Shown in pieces: positions 58,501 through 64,000 of a DNA stretch of 64,000 nucleotides. Source of the DNA: Arenicola marina. Its lineage: Eukaryota > Annelida > Polychaeta > Arenicolidae. The number at the start of each line of letters is the position of its first letter. Positions within the stretch are counted from its first letter, which is position 1. The stretch lies in assembly GCA_964019135.1 (NCBI GenBank), contig OZ025258.1, positions 12,927,771 through 12,991,770 of the forward strand. The letters run 5' to 3'. A program made the translations under genes and the position numbers. The notes beneath the pieces are model-generated. The model was not told where the DNA came from. It was given only the letters and a program-made list of their open reading frames with translations, and did no database searches.

Positions 58501-60000
58501 ATATTGATGTCCTGATCACATAAAGACGATGCTATAATGTACCAGAACCAACTAAAAAAAATGCTTTCAGATATATTTTCCGTGAGACCGGCAGATAGAT
58601 ATGCCATAGGTCTATGAGTAATTATAGATCAGTATTCAGGCAAATGCGTTCTGGCACTTATTAAGCAACGATGTCTTCGCCGGCTTGGGCACGGTTATCA
58701 TATCATGAATGGGAGCATCCCAAAGGAGTCGCCCTTTGGAAAACTTGCGGCCGGTCAAATGCCAAATGGGTGACCAAAGCTCAGGCTCAAGGACGTCTGC
58801 CAACGTGGTATAAAGGTTTCGGGTACTGATCGGGCACGGTGAATTGGGACCCATGGGAAGCTTTGGAAACTGACAAGAAAGGATGGGAATCCGAAATAGA
58901 CGAGCTTTGGGTCGCAAAATTGCACATGAGATCTCACGCTATTTGATAGATCTACCAATGGTCCGGAACACTGATGTGATGACGGTATTGAAACTCTGTC
59001 AGTCGCCAATCCCATAGGCGCAAAAAGGCTCCCAATGGGGAGTCACAAAACGCCATAAGCTGTAAATTTGTAAGTTATACGTACACGGGTTAGCCGTAAA
59101 GCCAGATGTGTTCGAAAGAATGAGGATAGAATTCCATTATTAGCTATCGGACAACAGAACGAAATGCAAAGCAGTAAAGTTTCTATCGGAAGAAATAACG
59201 TAACTACAACAGTATTCTTTAACCGTAATTTATGGTTAGCGCCGAATAATGCATGACTAACCTACTAAGAGTATAAGGCAAGCTTGTCAAATTTCTAATT
59301 AAATAATTATACTTTACAGAATAGGCTACCATATAACTTCACCCAATAAATATTACCGTTCCGTATGCATAACATACACTGTCAATTTAGTCCTAGTCAT
59401 TCAGACAGATCCGGCATTGTCACAATTCTGCATCGCACACACGGGCCAGCCCACAAACCCAACATGGAGTTTAATATCTTTTCAGCTGGTGGTGAATAGA
59501 GTTTCGTTCATACCGGGTTCGATGGGGCGACGGTCGATTTGGTGCAATAAGGCAGAAACTAGGATAGGACAGGGGAAGACCAATACAATAGATTTGTTGA
59601 CATCGGGCTGGATGGGATCGGGACCATGTACAGCTGATGCATACATCTTGCGCAGCTGAGTTCTGCCGGTAGTCACCCTGATAATATGTGAACGTCGCGA
59701 AATAGACCGTCTGCGCTGTGCACGCATTTTGTCCAATACACCGATCCAAGCTGTCCATCATTCACTGACGTCTCTGTTGCCTTTATCCAATCATGTGATG
59801 GAAAAAAGTCTTCCACGTTCGTTATATCGGACAAAAAAGGTCAGACAAACAAAGCAGCATGTCAGTTTCAGAGATGATTACTTCTCACTTGTACATACAG
59901 ACCAGCTGTGGCTGTCAATTTCATACTCACGGTCGAGGAAAAAGGACTAAACCGTTGGCGGGGCTTAGTTTCGGAGTATGATCTCTATAGTATAGAGTAT
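55516..60000. other. Non-coding stretch between the two duplication copies
   Basis: No gene is recognised. The 57503-57703 frame (GFYKKIHVTTNGSVLDV) and the 58636-59015 reverse frames have no convincing domain or splice structure. Confidence 0.45.
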
Positions 60001-60756
60001 AATCAGGCAATATTGTCTTTATTACAGGAAGACAATTGTTTCTATCAGACTGGTAGAGATCGTGGCGTTGTTCTGTACTACCTCATTATTGTCAACGTCA
60101 ACTGTGGGCATTGTTGCCGGTTTTATGCCACTTAAAGTAGGGGTATGCCCACAGTTCTTAAACAGTTAACACTGAACCAGGTCGAACCACAAAGACGTTC
60201 AGGTAATATCAGCGAAACTATCTGTTTATCAGAAATGCATTATTCAGAGAGACACAAAATGTGGAGTAACTTTATTGTAGCAAATGGTGCCGTGGGCAGA
60301 ACGGGTCTGAAAGAGCGACCACGGGAAGCCACATGTGTGAATGATAGGATCCATCATGCACTGTCACGTGGTTATAAACCCTATAGAATACGCGAACAGA
60401 GGAACGCCGCTCGCAGGAAATGGCGTTTTATTTTCGCCATTTGTATCTGATGACGCAACACAGGCCTTGTGATACCCAGATGAGAAATGATAACACGCCA
60501 GGCGCATCACATAACATTCAATAGAACGATCCGATTTATGACCATTGGCATGCTAAAAGGACGTGGAAGGCTGCATCTTAGTTGTAAAACCCGGCTTCAC
60601 ATGACACAAAGGGAACCCCCAACATGTTGGAATGGTGGTAAGTACTACGCAAGAGATAATACTCAGATTAATGGGGGTTCAATCCTATATATAACAGTTG
60701 ATAGCTTCTCTCTGCGTCCGTTAGGCGGCTGATCAGCTGTCCGAAGTACAAGAACC

Positions 60757-60806
60757 TGGTGGTGGTGGTGGTGGTGGTGGTGGTGGAGGTGGTGGTGGTG
60801 GAGAAG
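60757..60806 (+). repeat. (GGT)n microsatellite
   Basis: About 15 GGT/GGA triplets; the corresponding place in copy A (about 52329) has about six. Confidence 0.9.
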
Positions 60807-62469
60807 GAGGGGAGGGGGGGCGGGGGGGCTCGTGGGGACAGTGTTATGACTGGTAGTTCAATGTACTCATTTGCTTCTTGATAAAGTTTTGTTGCGACCA
60901 ATTGATGTACCCCCTGCTTTGGTAATTCGTTATCAATTGATCATCTTGGATTGCGAACATACTTTTTCCTTTTACTGAGTTCGAATTTCCATACACCCTA
61001 ACTTTTCAAGTCGAGTAGATTCGCTTCTGATGAATGATATCATGACCGAAATTTAGGCCCTTTATTAAATATGAACTTCTTGATATGCATGAAGTGCATT
61101 CTAGTCTGTTGCTCGATATCCTTCAAGGCGAGGCACTTTTCAACGGACCTTGTTGATTGCATCAGTTTGTCATAATTCATATGATGTGTTTTGTGGGTGA
61201 TCTGGGTCATATGTTCTTTCTTAATTGCAAGTGTGTAGCGGTGACCGTTAACATCGCTAAGGACGTTGTTTTGCAAGTTAAAGAAATACCCCAATAAGCT
61301 TGAAAACCTTATTAGCTACTAGAATAATTCCGGTCATTTACATGGGTATGGGAGATATTTAAAACTTATGAAGAACTGATAAATATTTGAATTAAATTTG
61401 AGTTATGTATTTAGAGTAGCAGTTATTAATACATGTGTCTAGCGCTGACACAAGCGGCACAGCGCGGCACCTCTAATCATAAAACTAAAGCGTCCCGGTG
61501 ACAGGATGCGGTCGTCAATTCAGATATCAGAGTTGCAATCATGCCCGAAAAAAATGGTCCGGATTTCTGTTTCACTCGTCGCCTCTATCGAATATGGAAA
61601 ATAACAAGTTTGTTTTTGAAATTCTCCATCGCCAAATGTACGTCTATCTAAAGTTCACACTTATCGCAATGCAATAATACGTAGTATCGTTTCATCAGTC
61701 AATCAATTCTATTGCCAGCCCCGGAGCAAACCGGTAAAACATATTTCTAAGCCAGGATATTGCATGGATAATTATTTTGTATCAATACCAATACCACTAC
61801 GAGTTTTAGCGTTGGGAAGATAGGCCGACATGGAAATGTCACAGTTAGGTCATGCTCTCCGAGTCGCTCTGATGGTGGAAGTTGATGTAACGACCAACTC
61901 CCAAAAGGGAGTTCCCAACACACAATCACAGACAAAGGTCTCCCCGGGGAGGCAGCTGTCTCCATGGGTACAAAGGGGATGTCTCAATCAAGACTGCCGT
62001 AACAGGGGTCAGACGGGGTGCGGTAAAGCAATTTCGCATCGGGATTGTCGTTAATTTGGACAGCACAATATCGGTATTATCAACGGGAGAAGTCAGGGAA
62101 GGAGATAAAATCATCACCGAGGAACAAAGCGGGTTGCCCATCAATAAGTGCTGAGTTCGTGGCCCAGGATGATATTCTAGATCCTATCCAGAACACGCTA
62201 TGCTTTTTACCCGGGCATTGTTAAAGTTTTATATCTGTGCAACAAATAAATATCTTGTTTGACGTGTAGGAATTATTAATGTAATGCCATTTATAATGGT
62301 GAAGGCACAATGCTCCGCCGTGGGGCTCGTGTGGTCAGCATTCATACAGACAGTGTGTGAGATCTGTAATGGCGAGTGGGAGAGAAGGGCGAAGGGGGGG
62401 GGGGGTGACCCAATATCAATGGACGTTACCCGTATGCGATGACGATTCAACTGAGTATTTACCCCCATT

Positions 62470-62538
62470 GTGTTTTATCTGTTAGGAAAGAAGCAATTCC
62501 CTTGGGTAGAATTGCTTCTTTCCTAACAGATAAAACAC
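62470..62538. repeat. Perfect 30-bp-arm hairpin, copy B
   Basis: Same hairpin as 54024-54092, with arms and loop unchanged. Confidence 0.93.
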
Positions 62539-64000
62539 ATATTTATAGTTTCAAGTAGCGAATACTTCCATAGTTATGAGATATCAATTATTTTTAGACA
62601 CATATATATACCCAAGAAAATACCAACTACATTGTAATTTGATCATCATTTCGCTATTAAAAATGTGTACACAATTATAAGGCAAATGCATTAGCGACGA
62701 GATGGGAATAACATAACATAAAAACAAACAACGCCATTGTTTAAGTATTCAAGACAGGGACAAAATGCCTTAGTCAGTAGGGCGACTTGCCAAGACCTAT
62801 GTATAACAAACCCGCAGACGGGTTTAGTCCGGGACAAACTTAGTCCGTTTTCCGGCATACAACCCTTAACCACTTTGTACGGAAATTCCGTGTATAGTGC
62901 AACTACGTCATGATGTGGACCATATTTATTCCCCCCCCCCATCTCCCCACCCCCTCTCCCTGTCCCCTCCGATCGTAAACATTTTGGAGGGTTGTCGCTG
63001 TACTTGTATTATAAATTGCCGATTATTTATGCCAAGTGAACTTACATCATCATCTTTTGAGTTATTTAGTAGTTATGCACGTTACTGCCATGCGATGTCT
63101 TCCCATGTCTTCCGCTTGGGAGTGTGTGTGGGTGTGAATGACATGGGGTGGGGTGGGGGGGGGGTGGCAGGGTACACCACCTGGTGCATTAAACAGTGGG
63201 TGCCACGCCACAACAACTTAAGCTCATGTTAATCGTCTGTGTTTCCACGCTTATATAATGGAGCTATAACGCCCCATGCAGATAGTAGAAGGGAATACTT
63301 TTTCCCCTTGTTTTCGCACATGCCGATTTAAATTCTGGGAGCGACAAATATGACGTCAAAGGAAATACAAACGCATGTGCTTTTGCAGTGAGACTCAGAT
63401 TCTCTCTGCTCATTGGCTTGAAATCAGAGAAAAACACCCAACCATGAGAACAATACACGCCCTCGACAACAGATGCCTACGCACTGCATCAATGCTGACC
63501 TGTCAATCTTGTGACATCACTGGGGGATTTCTAAATAACGCTCAGATGCAATGATCCCAGAATTAAACCTGCCGGAAACTTTTGAGGCTTTGCCGAACGG
63601 GTTTATAATGATATCGTGGAATAAAACACTTTTAAATCCCATTAAAACAAATTCTTATTGGTTTGTCTTCCCTGAACAAAGTTAACTCTGCGCTAAACAA
63701 AATCGTGGCACGCACACTTTAATCACAATAACACAATGCATAGGCAAGCAAGCCACTCATTAGCATGCGTTGTCACGGAAATTACCAGCCATGGCCAATA
63801 GTTTGTGTGGACAGCAGTGGGCGAAGCGTTCCCTGTCAACTTACTGAATGTACCCCAGATTAACGCAAGGCAATGAAATTACACTAATTGACTTTTGCCT
63901 GAGCCTCGTGAGGGAGAACCCATAATCTCCGCTATGGTGGTCCGTCTGGCAAAAGCTTCGCATATGTGCCTACTCGGAAAAAGAACAGGGTGGGCCACCC

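Larger units (their letters stand above)
60001..64000 (+). repeat. Segmental duplication, copy B (runs off the window)
   Basis: Matches 51054-55515. Copy B has a short extra piece near 60243-60290, an expanded GGT tract at about 60757-60806, and a roughly 40-bp piece at about 62976-63015 that copy A lacks. It is cut by the window end, so the full length of the duplication is unknown. Confidence 0.92.

Overview
This window looks like nuclear DNA of an intron-rich marine invertebrate. The genes are metazoan (a secreted Reeler-domain protein, a voltage-gated K+ channel and a DEG/ENaC channel). They are split by GT-AG introns and embedded in tRNA-derived SINEs, non-LTR retrotransposon remnants, TIR elements, minisatellites and long G runs. 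A lancelet-like genome would fit this mix, but that is an inference from gene content and repeat style, not a demonstrated identification.

Layout. 1-12 kb (+ strand): the last two exons of one Reeler gene (270-663), a decayed L1-like element (about 1.6-3.4 kb), a 5'-truncated non-LTR element carrying a nested SINE (5201-6148), and a complete five-exon paralogous Reeler gene (7595-11592, 165 aa). 12-20 kb: mobile and repetitive DNA, including a TIR-type element with an exact 518-bp tandem duplication. 20.5-27.7 kb (- strand): a two-exon Shaw/Kv3-like K+ channel gene whose single intron holds a 4.8-kb array of about 177 copies of a 27-bp unit. 27.7-40.4 kb: no gene recognised; repeats, hairpins and a pyrimidine-rich minisatellite. 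40.4-50.1 kb (- strand): ten exons of a DEG/ENaC channel of at least 895 aa, lacking only its N-terminal exon(s). 50.1-64 kb: no gene recognised; a segmental duplication (51054-55515 and 60001-64000) carrying a perfect 30-bp-arm hairpin in both copies.

I rebuilt the three genes by hand from splice sites, reading phase and family motifs. In each, the exon lengths add up to an open frame. The genes do not form a pathway: two are membrane channels and one is a secreted defence-type protein family. The most unusual finding is the DEG/ENaC gene, which has a predicted extracellular insertion of about 500 mostly helical residues between the thumb cysteines and the last palm strands. The next is the K+ channel intron repeat, which stays open in frame with exon 1 across the splice donor, so intron retention would give a T1-domain-plus-repeat protein of about 1800 aa.
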